From contig NZ_JANJGU010000009.1 of NCBI RefSeq assembly GCF_024626525.1, positions 1 through 64,000 of the forward strand: DNA of 64,000 bases, read 5' to 3'. Under the pieces are notes generated by a model. It saw only the letters and a list, made by a program, of their open reading frames with translations, was not told the DNA's origin and searched no databases. This document shows positions 25,217 through 33,748 of this stretch, piece by piece. This DNA is from Lederbergia panacisoli. Lineage in GTDB: Bacteria > Bacillota > Bacilli > Bacillales > Bacillaceae_C. Numbering within the stretch: the stretch's first letter is position 1; every line of letters begins with the position of its first letter. The position numbers and the translations under genes are program-made.

Positions 25217-26942
25217 TGAAAAATCATTTTTACTTGATGGCAAAGAAACTTTGCTATTAAGTGGGGCTATGCATTATTTTAGAACGGTGCCCGAATATTG
25301 GGAAGATCGGTTAAAGAAATTAAAAGAATGCGGTCTGAATACGGTAGAAACATATGTAGCTTGGAATATGCACGAACCTAAGGAAGGCGAATTTGTTTTT
25401 GACGGAATGGCTGATATCGAACGCTTCATCCGGACCGCTGAAAAAGTGGGGCTCCATGTCATTGTTAGGCCAGGTCCTTATATTTGTGCTGAATGGGAAT
25501 TTGGGGGATTCCCGTATTGGTTAATGACAGTCCCAAATATCAAATTACGCTGCTTCAATAAGCCATATTTGGAAAAAGTAGATGCTTATTTTGATGAATT
25601 ATTTAAAAGGCTTCAGCCACTTTTAAGTTCGAATGGCGGGCCAATCATCGCCCTGCAAATTGAAAATGAATATGGAAGCTTTGGCAATGATCAAAAATAT
25701 TTAAAATATATGCGCGACAGTATTCAAAAAAGAGTTGGAGATGAATTGCTTTTTACTTCAGACGGTCCACTCCCAAGCATGCTTCATGGCGGGATGATCG
25801 AAAACGTATTTGAGACAGTGAATTTTGGTTCAAGGACTGAAACCGCATTTGTGGAGCTGGAAAAGTTGCAACCAAATGCTCCTTTCATGTGCATGGAATT
25901 CTGGCATGGCTGGTTTGACCATTGGGGAGAAGAACATCATACGAGATCCGCTGATAGTGTTGTAGAAACATTGGAAGAAATGCTAGAACGAAATGGCTCA
26001 GTCAATTTTTACATGGCACATGGTGGAACGAATTTTGGTTTTTATAATGGAGCAAACCATAATGAAGAAATCTATCAACCTACGATCACGAGTTATGATT
26101 ATGATGGATTGTTGACGGAATCTGGTGATGTAACGGAGAAGTTTCATGCCGTCAGAAAAACATTTGAAAAATATGTAGATCTTCCAGAACTAAAGCTGCC
26201 CGCTCCTGTGCCGAAAAAGCAATACGGTGAAGTTCAATTAACAGAGAGTGTTGCTTTATTTGATTCTTTGGAGCAGTTGTCCACTCCTCAAAAAAGTGAA
26301 GCTCCGTTAACGATGGAGGAATATGGTCAAGGCTACGGCTTTATTGTTTATGAAACGGTTATTAAAGGAGCTTATGGCAAGCAAAGATTGACCGTTCAAG
26401 ATGTTCATGACAGAGGACAAGTGTATTTGAATGGGGAATATGTTGGATTGGTAGATAGAATTAGTGGCGAATCCAGTTTAGAAGTAGATATTACCGAGGA
26501 TGAAACGACACTTCAAATTATTGTCGAGAATATGGGACGTATCAATTATGGTCCATTCCTTGTTGATTTTAAAGGAATTACAGAAGGAGTTAGATTGAAC
26601 AATCAATTTTTATTTGATTGGACAGTCTATCCATTACCATTAAATGATGTAAGCAAATTATCATTTGCAAGAGTGGTGACCAAGGAAAATCATCCGCACT
26701 TCCATCGTGGCACATTAACTATTGATGTAGTAGCTGATACATTCATCGACATGTCCAAATGGACAAAAGGCATCGTATTCATCAACGGCCATAACCTTGG
26801 TCGCTACTGGGAAATCGGCCCGCAACAAACACTATACATCCCAGCACCATATCTCCAAAAAGGCGACAATGAAATCATCGTCTTCGAACTGCATAAACAC
26901 AAGCAAGCAGTAAACTTTACCGACAAACCTATATTAGGATAA
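25197..26942 (+). CDS. GH35 beta-galactosidase, cytoplasmic
   Basis: 581 residues, GH35: (beta/alpha)8 catalytic domain with RPGPYICAEWEFGGFPYW, acid/base Glu 158 (QIENEYG), nucleophile Glu 234 (CMEFWHGWF), and C-terminal beta-sandwich domains ending with the NGHNLGRYW motif. It removes terminal beta-galactose. No signal peptide, so it acts on imported sugars, logically after the sialidase exposes galactose. ATG preceded by GAGGAGG; it overlaps the oxidoreductase gene by 20 nt. Last gene of the sialoglycan operon. Confidence 0.92.
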   Translation: MPKLTYNEKSFLLDGKETLLLSGAMHYFRTVPEYWEDRLKKLKECGLNTVETYVAWNMHEPKEGEFVFDGMADIERFIRTAEKVGLHVIVRPGPYICAEWEFGGFPYWLMTVPNIKLRCFNKPYLEKVDAYFDELFKRLQPLLSSNGGPIIALQIENEYGSFGNDQKYLKYMRDSIQKRVGDELLFTSDGPLPSMLHGGMIENVFETVNFGSRTETAFVELEKLQPNAPFMCMEFWHGWFDHWGEEHHTRSADSVVETLEEMLERNGSVNFYMAHGGTNFGFYNGANHNEEIYQPTITSYDYDGLLTESGDVTEKFHAVRKTFEKYVDLPELKLPAPVPKKQYGEVQLTESVALFDSLEQLSTPQKSEAPLTMEEYGQGYGFIVYETVIKGAYGKQRLTVQDVHDRGQVYLNGEYVGLVDRISGESSLEVDITEDETTLQIIVENMGRINYGPFLVDFKGITEGVRLNNQFLFDWTVYPLPLNDVSKLSFARVVTKENHPHFHRGTLTIDVVADTFIDMSKWTKGIVFINGHNLGRYWEIGPQQTLYIPAPYLQKGDNEIIVFELHKHKQAVNFTDKPILG

Positions 26943-26948
26943 ATAAGT

Positions 26949-27040
26949 TGTTCCAGTGCCAGGCACTGGAACAGCTTTGGTTTAATTCAAAATGTTTTAA
27001 ATTGTTTCGAAGTTGTTTGGGTGCCTGGCACCCAAACAAC
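26949..27040. repeat. GTGCC-hairpin dispersed repeat, copy 2; likely bidirectional terminator
   Basis: Two perfect palindromes: 26949-26973 (arms TGTTCCAGTGCC / GGCACTGGAACA) and 27012-27040 (arms GTTGTTTGGGTGCC / GGCACCCAAACAAC). Both share the GTGCC/GGCAC core with 11568-11650. It lies exactly between the convergent beta-galactosidase and cytochrome oxidase operons. Confidence 0.85.
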
Positions 27041-27055
27041 ATTCAAACAACTCTC

Positions 27056-27142
27056 CTATTCTTCTTCGACTGTATTTACTTCGACGCAGATTACTGTAGT
27101 GGTTACAAGGACGATTAACATAGCTCCGATGGCTAAAAACAT
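27056..27142 (-). CDS. 28-residue membrane peptide of the cytochrome oxidase operon
   Basis: ATG with TAGGAG upstream, 12 nt after the subunit I gene. The peptide is one membrane helix (MFLAIGAMLIVLVTTTVICV) followed by an acidic tail EVNTVEEE. Size, position and spacing suggest an accessory subunit or assembly peptide of the oxidase, similar in style to single-helix subunits of other terminal oxidases. Too short for a family assignment. Confidence 0.5.
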   Translation of the reverse strand: MFLAIGAMLIVLVTTTVICVEVNTVEEE

Positions 27143-27154
27143 GTTTATCAACTC

Positions 27155-28867
27155 CTACCATGTGATGTGGTGGCCGGATCCAGGAGGGGAGTGCTGGATC
27201 ATGTGGCTTAGTGGTAATGCGTACGCCATGATGATGAGGGCGACTGCAACACCGATCCATATCCACCAGTTTTCTAAGAATTTAGGGGTATGGGATTTAT
27301 CACTTTCTGCTATTGGAAATTCTTCAAATTCCCCATTCAATTGCGCTTTTGGTGCAACGAATAATAGGTTGGCAACGATGTAGAGTAATAGCATTGCTGA
27401 TAGGAATAAAATTGTCCCTCCTACCGCCATTGTGACATGGTTTGATAATATTCCGTCAAACCATTCCAATGCATTTACATTTCCGTTATAACCAGAATAA
27501 GCTGTCCTTCTTGGTGCACCAAGCAATCCTAAAATATGCTGCGCGGTTGACATTAACAGCATACCAACAGACCATGAAATGACTTGTATAAAGGCTAATC
27601 TTTGTAAACGTTTTGTGAACTTCCGCCCTGTCAAATATGGAATAAGCCAGAAGGTAATTCCCATAAATGTCATGGCTACTGGAGTTCCAACAGTAATATG
27701 AAAGTGGCCGACAATCCAAAGTGTATTATGCACGAGCTCATTCAATTGGAAGCTTGCATTAATAATCCCGCCGGCGCCACCAGGGATGAAAAACGCCATC
27801 GCGATAAAAATGGATGTAAAGCGTACATCTTTCCATGGCAGTTTTTTAAACCATCCGAATAATCCAGTACCACCTTTTTTTCTACCTGAAATTTCAAATG
27901 TTGCAAACATAGAAAAGGCAGTCATTAAAGAAGGTATAATAACCATGAATGTTAAAACGACTTGTAAAAACTTCCAGAAGCTTGAGATTCCAGGCTCAGT
28001 TAACTGGTGATGGAATCCAACTGGTATTGAAAATAAAATGAACAATACAAATGACAGACGAGCTAAAGAGTCACTGAACACTTTTGTACCAAGTATTTTC
28101 GGTACGACTACATACCACGCGATATATGCAGGCAAGAGCCAGAAATAAACGAGTGGGTGTCCGAAATACCAGAATAGAGAACGGCTAAGTTCAACGTTAA
28201 TGGTATCTACCCAACCAAATGCCCAAGGAATGTATTGGAAGACAACTGTCGCAACAACGCCAAGACATGCAATGATCCATAATATTAATGTTGAGATTGT
28301 CATGTATGCAAATAGTGGACTTAACTGACCTTTATTTCGCTTCTTCCACACAATATAATGACCTATAAGGGCAAAACTGCTCAACCATGTACCGACAATG
28401 ACTAATGCGAGGCCGACATAAAACCATCCACTAGCTTTTAGTGGTGCATAAAATGTATACATTACAGATGCTTTTCCTGAGATAATCATAACTGTCGCAA
28501 GTGCCGTCCCAATTGTCGTTACGATGAATCCCAACCACCCGAATAAATTTACTTTTGGTCCAAAACCGCCTAAAGTTTTGCTCATTCCGGCGATCAGGAA
28601 AGCGAATATGAAAAATGTTGTATAAATAAGTGCCAGTAAGACGCCATGTGCCGTTAATATTTGATAATAATTCAGCCATGTAGGAAGATTGAGTGCATCG
28701 TTTCGCACAAACACTTGCAGCAATCCGCAAAAGGTTCCGATAATAAATGCAATGTATGCCACTCCAACATTCCATAATGCCAGCTTACGATCTTGTATCC
28801 CTACCATGGGAGAACGGTTTGAATCAATCTCTTTCTCGTATAACTCGAGCTTCCGATTTTCTATCAT
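27155..28867 (-). CDS. Cytochrome c oxidase subunit I, ba3 type
   Basis: 570 residues, 13 or so membrane segments, haem-copper oxidase subunit I of the B (ba3) class. Visible: the active-site block WYFGHPLVYFWLLPAY containing the CuB His and the cross-linked Tyr, HNTLWIVGHFHITVGTP with the CuB and haem histidines, and GVLLALIYTTFF. It reduces oxygen at a high-affinity haem-copper centre. Start ATG overlaps the stop of the subunit II gene. The operon reads IIa-II-I-small peptide and is preceded by two Fnr-type boxes. Confidence 0.92.
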   Translation of the reverse strand: MIENRKLELYEKEIDSNRSPMVGIQDRKLALWNVGVAYIAFIIGTFCGLLQVFVRNDALNLPTWLNYYQILTAHGVLLALIYTTFFIFAFLIAGMSKTLGGFGPKVNLFGWLGFIVTTIGTALATVMIISGKASVMYTFYAPLKASGWFYVGLALVIVGTWLSSFALIGHYIVWKKRNKGQLSPLFAYMTISTLILWIIACLGVVATVVFQYIPWAFGWVDTINVELSRSLFWYFGHPLVYFWLLPAYIAWYVVVPKILGTKVFSDSLARLSFVLFILFSIPVGFHHQLTEPGISSFWKFLQVVLTFMVIIPSLMTAFSMFATFEISGRKKGGTGLFGWFKKLPWKDVRFTSIFIAMAFFIPGGAGGIINASFQLNELVHNTLWIVGHFHITVGTPVAMTFMGITFWLIPYLTGRKFTKRLQRLAFIQVISWSVGMLLMSTAQHILGLLGAPRRTAYSGYNGNVNALEWFDGILSNHVTMAVGGTILFLSAMLLLYIVANLLFVAPKAQLNGEFEEFPIAESDKSHTPKFLENWWIWIGVAVALIIMAYALPLSHMIQHSPPGSGHHITW

Positions 28868-29337
28868 GGTTCATACACCTCAATCTCTGTTTGCATAAAA
28901 TGATGGCCCGTACCGCAATACTCATTGCAAAGGACTAAATATTTTCCCGGTTTATTAAATGTGTAGCTTTTATGAGTGATCCTTCCAGGTACAACCATCA
29001 TATTCACTTTTGTATCTTTGATGGTGAAACTGTGAACAACATCTGTACTTGTTAATGTAAAAATAATTTCTTTTCCAACAGGAACCTTTATTTCGGAAGG
29101 ATTGTATCCGAACGCCATTCCGATGATTGCTACTTCATACGTATTATCATCAATTTGCCTCACACCCGGGTTATCGAATGGAGCTGTTTCACTCACTTTT
29201 TCCGGATCAATGATGTCCATTCCACCCGCAGGTGTATGTCCTTGCCCAAAGGCTGTTACCCCAACAATACTTAAAAAAATGACTAATGATAAAATACCGA
29301 AAACTAACCAAATTTTTTCATACTTATGAAAATCCAT
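28864..29337 (-). CDS. Cytochrome c oxidase subunit II, ba3 type (CuA)
   Basis: 157 residues: one N-terminal membrane anchor (residues 10-30) and a cupredoxin domain outside the membrane with a complete CuA site (Cys 137, Cys 141, His 145, Met 148 in CNEYCGTGHHFM, plus His in VVHSFTI). It accepts electrons from cytochrome c for subunit I. The short, single-helix form is typical of ba3 oxidases. Confidence 0.92.
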   Translation of the reverse strand: MDFHKYEKIWLVFGILSLVIFLSIVGVTAFGQGHTPAGGMDIIDPEKVSETAPFDNPGVRQIDDNTYEVAIIGMAFGYNPSEIKVPVGKEIIFTLTSTDVVHSFTIKDTKVNMMVVPGRITHKSYTFNKPGKYLVLCNEYCGTGHHFMQTEIEVYEP

Positions 29338-29358
29338 GATTTCACCTACTTCTCCTTT

Positions 29359-29481
29359 TTATCTCGCAACATAAAGACCGTAAACGGCAAACCACATAAC
29401 TAAAATGATAATTCCAACTGCAAAAACACTGATGAGCGTTCCTTTAAGGTTTACATCTGAACCGTGTTTCTTCTTGGCCAT
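29359..29481 (-). CDS. Cytochrome ba3 oxidase subunit IIa
   Basis: 40 residues: MAKKKHGSDVNLKG followed by a single membrane helix (TLISVFAVGIIILVMWFAVYGLYV). Matches the small one-helix subunit IIa of ba3 oxidases in size and position (first gene of the operon). AGGAGG precedes the ATG; the longer frame upstream crosses the promoter and is rejected. Confidence 0.8.
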   Translation of the reverse strand: MAKKKHGSDVNLKGTLISVFAVGIIILVMWFAVYGLYVAR

Positions 29482-29514
29482 CTGACATCCTCCTATATTG
29501 CTGTTTATGGTTAA

Positions 29515-29557
29515 ATCGTACTTTTTTGTGATGCACATCACAGTGAGAAAAGTCACA
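29515..29557 (-). promoter_or_regulatory. Fnr-controlled promoter of the ba3 oxidase operon, two boxes
   Basis: Box 1 at 29542-29557, AGTGAGAAAAGTCACA (one mismatch to TGTGA-N6-TCACA), is 21 nt upstream of the -10 TACGAT (29520-29515), the class II activator distance. Box 2 at 29527-29542, TGTGATGCACATCACA, is a perfect Fnr box lying between box 1 and the -10, centred near -26, where a bound protein should block RNA polymerase. Confidence 0.75.
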
Positions 29558-29753
29558 CTTCAAGTTAAGAAATGCACGATGTTGAAATTTAGACAAAAAA
29601 TAAAAGGACTTAAAAATTGTTTAGTCCTCTCAGTACGAATAGATAATTTTTTTGCATATTAACCCTTGATGAGCTTGTATTTCCTGCATAATACTTCCAC
29701 CAACTGGAATAATAACCAGTATTCATAGAGGGCGAAGGAAATGGTGTTTTTTT

Positions 29754-31334
29754 ATGTTAAAATCCTGGACGCGAAGGCAAAAGTTCAAAAAGAACACAAC
29801 AATTTCGTTACTGACTGATATCCAAAATAAACAGCTAAGTACTGATTTATTCACAAATGAAGAAATCCTAAAAGAATTATTTAGTAATTGTTCAGATTTT
29901 GTAACTCGTCCTGTCGCTATTAACAATGAGCCTAAAATTACATTGTTTTATATAGAAGGGTTAACCGATACAAAAACTCTCGACAAAGTATTTTTTTCTC
30001 CATTGATGATTCAAGGCTTACAAACAGATTCAAATAAGGAAGTCACATTAGGGAAAATTGTTGAACAAAAGCTCTTTCCTAGTACTTCTATTACGACTGT
30101 TTCCGAATTCTCTATACTCGTAAACAGTATTTTAAAAGGTGAGCTTGGCATATTGGTTGAAGGTGAAGCAAAAGCATTAATTGTCGATATGAAAGGATCA
30201 GAACAAAGGAGTGTTGAGGAACCTTCAACTGAGGTTGTGATTCGTGGTCCGAAAGATGGTTTTACAGAGACATTAAGAGTTAATACGTCTTTATTGCGAA
30301 AAAGAATCCGCAGCACACGCTTAAAACTAGAAGCATTAACCATTGGTGAGCTTTCGCAGACGGATGTCGTTATTGCTTATATCGAAGGAATTGTTTCTGA
30401 ATCACTTTTGCAAGAGGTCCGGTTAAGACTGAAACGAATTGAAATCGACGGAATTCTCGAATCGGAATATATCGAAGAATTTATTGAGGATGCACCTTAT
30501 AGCCCATTCCCGCAAATAGAAAATACAGAGAGGCCTGATATTGTTGCAGCCCAACTCTTAGAAGGTCGAGTTGCCATTTTCGTCGATAATACTCCCTTTG
30601 TACTTATCGCCCCCATGACCTTTTGGAGTGGATTTCAGTCGGCTGAAGATTATTATGAACGATTTGTCTATACTTCTTTTATTCGTTTTATTCGTTTTTT
30701 TATGTTTAATGTCGCAATTTATTTACCATCCATTTATGTTGCCTTATCGACCTATCATCCAAAACTAATTCCAACTTCGCTACTTATCAGTATTGCTGCA
30801 GCACGTGAAAATGTCCCCTTCCCTACTATCATTGAGGCATTGATGATGGAGCTTGTTTTTGAGGGACTTAGAGAAGCAGGGATTCGACTTCCTAAAGCAG
30901 TTGGTTCAGCCGTTAGTATCGTTGGAGCACTTGTCATTGGCCAAGCAGCGGTTCAGGCGGGAATTGTATCAGCCCCGGCAGTTATAGTTGTAGCCGCAAC
31001 CGGAATTGCTTCATTTTGCATTCCGAGGTACAACCTAGGAACAGCACTGCGGCTAATAAGGTTCCCGATGCTGCTTTTAGCAGGAATGTTTGGTCTTTAT
31101 GGTATTGTAATTGGTTTTATTGTCATGAACATCCATCTTGTTAACCTGCGCTCGTTTGGAGTTCCATATTTTACTCCTGTGGCACCGCAAATTCCAGCTG
31201 ATTTAATGGATGTACTAATAAGGGAGCCAAGATGGGCTAACCAGTATGGACCACTCTTCACATTTTTTCGGAAAAAATCACGCCTTCCTTCTGGGCAAAA
31301 GCCGAAACCTAAAAAAGGAGGAAATGAGACATGA
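29754..31334 (+). CDS. Spore germination receptor subunit A (GerA family)
   Basis: 526 residues: hydrophilic N-terminal domain (about 1-280), four or five membrane segments in the C-terminal half, and the family motifs PFPTIIEALMMELVFEGLREAGIRLP and FGVPYFTPVAP. Part of an inner-spore-membrane nutrient receptor that starts germination. The operon order A-C-B resembles gerK. Ligand unknown. The ribosome site (AAGGA) is rather far from this ATG. Expression in the forespore by sigma-G is expected, but I could not find a convincing sigma-G promoter. Confidence 0.9.
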   Translation: MLKSWTRRQKFKKNTTISLLTDIQNKQLSTDLFTNEEILKELFSNCSDFVTRPVAINNEPKITLFYIEGLTDTKTLDKVFFSPLMIQGLQTDSNKEVTLGKIVEQKLFPSTSITTVSEFSILVNSILKGELGILVEGEAKALIVDMKGSEQRSVEEPSTEVVIRGPKDGFTETLRVNTSLLRKRIRSTRLKLEALTIGELSQTDVVIAYIEGIVSESLLQEVRLRLKRIEIDGILESEYIEEFIEDAPYSPFPQIENTERPDIVAAQLLEGRVAIFVDNTPFVLIAPMTFWSGFQSAEDYYERFVYTSFIRFIRFFMFNVAIYLPSIYVALSTYHPKLIPTSLLISIAAARENVPFPTIIEALMMELVFEGLREAGIRLPKAVGSAVSIVGALVIGQAAVQAGIVSAPAVIVVAATGIASFCIPRYNLGTALRLIRFPMLLLAGMFGLYGIVIGFIVMNIHLVNLRSFGVPYFTPVAPQIPADLMDVLIREPRWANQYGPLFTFFRKKSRLPSGQKPKPKKGGNET

Positions 31335-32533
31335 GAAACATGTCCGTCATCTGTATGGCTTTACTTATCAGCTTCCTTTTTTTATCAGGCTGTTGGAACG
31401 GAAAGGAATTAAATGAACGGGCACTGTGGATTGCGACAGGATGGGATCTGGCCGAAGATGGAGAAATTGAAATAAGTGGTCAAATTATCATTCCTGCCAA
31501 TTTACAAACCCAACAAAATGCTAGTGGTGGGAATGCACAAAGTTTCTTTACCATCTCCGCAAAAGGAAAAAATGTACTGGATGCTCAACAAAACTTACAA
31601 ACGAAACTTCCTAGGGAGGCGTTTATGGGACAGCGGCGGGTCATCTTTTTTGGAGAAAAGTTTGCTAAGCATGGAGTAAAGAAAAAAATGGATGTGAATC
31701 AGAGAGCAACAGAGGTCAGCCTTAGAGCCGATCTATTTGTTGTAAAAGGAGGGACGGCAAAAGAACTGCTTACTCTTTCCAACCCTTTAGAGAAAACCCC
31801 CGCGACTGCCGCGTTAAAAGAACATAAGCAAAGTGGCGGCAGAGGGGATACCGCTTACTTAAAGTTTCTTATTGCTGCGAATAAAAAGGGAATCCGTCCA
31901 TCTATTCCTACAATTGAAATAACCGAATCAATCGAAAGTATGTCAGGTGAAGCAGCCGATACTCCTAACCAAAAGTTGCTGCGTATAGCAGGAGTTAGTG
32001 TATTTGATAAAAACTTAAAAATGCGTGGTCATCTAAATAACGAAGAGAATAGATATTTACTATGGATTATGGGACTACTAAAAAAAATGACGATCAGCAT
32101 ATCCGAGAAGAAAGGAAATGCAAGCATTAAATTGACGAAAATCAAATGCAATATAAAACCCCAATATAGTGGAGATAATCAAATTCGGTTTGTTGTCAAT
32201 TTGAATGGTGAGGGAGCAGTTCTGGAAAGCAATTTTGGTTTAAATCTGAAGGATAAAAAAAGCCTTCATTTACTTGAAAAGAAATTTGAAAAAGAGGTGC
32301 AAAAACACGCCGAACAGACAATAAAAAAAGTTCAAAAAGAATACGGTACGGATATTTTTGGTTTTGGTGAAGTCATTCATCGGAAGAATCCAATCAGATG
32401 GAGATCATTAAAGGATGAATGGGATCACATATTTCCAACCACAAATATTTCAGTAGAAGCTAAAATTAAAATTAATAACATCGGTACCGAGGGATCATCT
32501 GTCATATCTATGGGAAGTGGGCGCAAGCAATGA
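31331..32533 (+). CDS. Spore germination receptor lipoprotein subunit C (GerC family)
   Basis: 400 residues: lipoprotein signal (LFLSGCWNGKELNERALWIATGWD), where CW..kElne is the hallmark of Ger(x)C proteins, then the three-domain GerC fold. Start overlaps the A subunit (ATGA). Lipid-anchored on the outer face of the spore inner membrane with subunits A and B. Confidence 0.9.
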   Translation: MRNMSVICMALLISFLFLSGCWNGKELNERALWIATGWDLAEDGEIEISGQIIIPANLQTQQNASGGNAQSFFTISAKGKNVLDAQQNLQTKLPREAFMGQRRVIFFGEKFAKHGVKKKMDVNQRATEVSLRADLFVVKGGTAKELLTLSNPLEKTPATAALKEHKQSGGRGDTAYLKFLIAANKKGIRPSIPTIEITESIESMSGEAADTPNQKLLRIAGVSVFDKNLKMRGHLNNEENRYLLWIMGLLKKMTISISEKKGNASIKLTKIKCNIKPQYSGDNQIRFVVNLNGEGAVLESNFGLNLKDKKSLHLLEKKFEKEVQKHAEQTIKKVQKEYGTDIFGFGEVIHRKNPIRWRSLKDEWDHIFPTTNISVEAKIKINNIGTEGSSVISMGSGRKQ

Positions 32534-33630
32534 AACTTTCTGAATTGCAAATATTTTGGTTAATGTTTACATTTGAAACGGGAAATATTATATTGCTTAC
32601 AGTTGGTCCTGTCATGCAAGAAGCCAAACAAGATGTATGGATTTCTTATATAATCGCAAGTGTATTGAGTGTCCTTATTGTATATATTGCCATCAAAACA
32701 GCTTTACTTTATCCGAAACATACATTAATACAGTACAGCAAACTTATTTTAGGCAAGTGGTTAGGGATAGTTGCAACGCTTGTTTATTTTGTCCAATGGT
32801 TCGCATTAGCAGGAAATATATTAAGGGAATTTGCCGATTTTACGATTTCAGTACTTCTTCCCACTACACCATCATGGGTCTTTTTTATTACGATGCTCTT
32901 GCTGCTTATATATGTAACTTTCATTGGTGGAATTGAAGGAATTGCACGGTGTGCTGAGGTCTTTGGGCCCATAATCATATTTTCAGCAGTTATTCTGATT
33001 TCTTTTTCAATAAAAGACTTTGACGTAACAAATCTACTTCCGATATTTGTTGATACTGGGCTTGGCCCCATTTGGGGAGGAGCATTAACTCCACTGGCTT
33101 TTTTTGGTGAAACGGCTGTGATGATGTTAATGCTTGTCTCTTTTATGGATAAGCCTGAGAATGCAATGAAAAGTGCCATTTCGGGGCTTGCAAGTGCAGC
33201 CATTATAGTAAGCATAGTTGCATTATGTGTACTTTTCGTTTTTGGGCCAGAAATATCTGGAAAGTTACGGCATCCAGCCTTTGATCTTGTTAGTTATCTC
33301 TCGGTCATGGATTTCATACAAAATCTTGATATTATTGGAATGTTGGTTTGGATTCTGAGTGTCTTTATTAAGTTGTCGGTATATTTCTTTTTAGCCTGCT
33401 ATGGGATTGCCCAGCTGTTTAAAATAAAAGATTGGAGAAAAATGATTTGGATTACGGGCATCATTTACTTTATGTTAGCCCAATTTGTCCCATCCGCCTC
33501 ATATACTTTTGGATACATGAAAACATACTTCGTTTATTACGTGCTCCCTATCAATATGATAGGAATACCACTATTATTTTGGATTATCGGAACGATGCGC
33601 AAAAGAAAAAAGAAAAACTTGGTGTCCTAA
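32530..33630 (+). CDS. Spore germination receptor permease-like subunit B (GerB family)
   Basis: 366 residues, about ten membrane segments, amino-acid-permease-like fold of the GerB/spore permease family (KLSELQIFWLMFTFETGNIIL at the start, GGIEGIARCAEVFGPI in the middle). Likely ligand-binding subunit of the receptor. Start overlaps the C subunit stop by 4 nt. Confidence 0.9.
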   Translation: MKLSELQIFWLMFTFETGNIILLTVGPVMQEAKQDVWISYIIASVLSVLIVYIAIKTALLYPKHTLIQYSKLILGKWLGIVATLVYFVQWFALAGNILREFADFTISVLLPTTPSWVFFITMLLLLIYVTFIGGIEGIARCAEVFGPIIIFSAVILISFSIKDFDVTNLLPIFVDTGLGPIWGGALTPLAFFGETAVMMLMLVSFMDKPENAMKSAISGLASAAIIVSIVALCVLFVFGPEISGKLRHPAFDLVSYLSVMDFIQNLDIIGMLVWILSVFIKLSVYFFLACYGIAQLFKIKDWRKMIWITGIIYFMLAQFVPSASYTFGYMKTYFVYYVLPINMIGIPLLFWIIGTMRKRKKKNLVS

Positions 33631-33748
33631 GACGCTTTTAGAAGTGCAATTGCTTATTTTCCATCTTAGGATAAATCGACAAACTTCGGCCGGAGAAAAT
33701 TAATGCTTATGCTACAATGGAAGGCAGTGTGGACAATGGGGTGATAGT

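Noticed and set aside
29651-29693. Sigma-G promoter for the germination operon (TGCATA and CATAATA)
   Set aside because: The two elements are 28 bp apart; sigma-G needs about 17-18.
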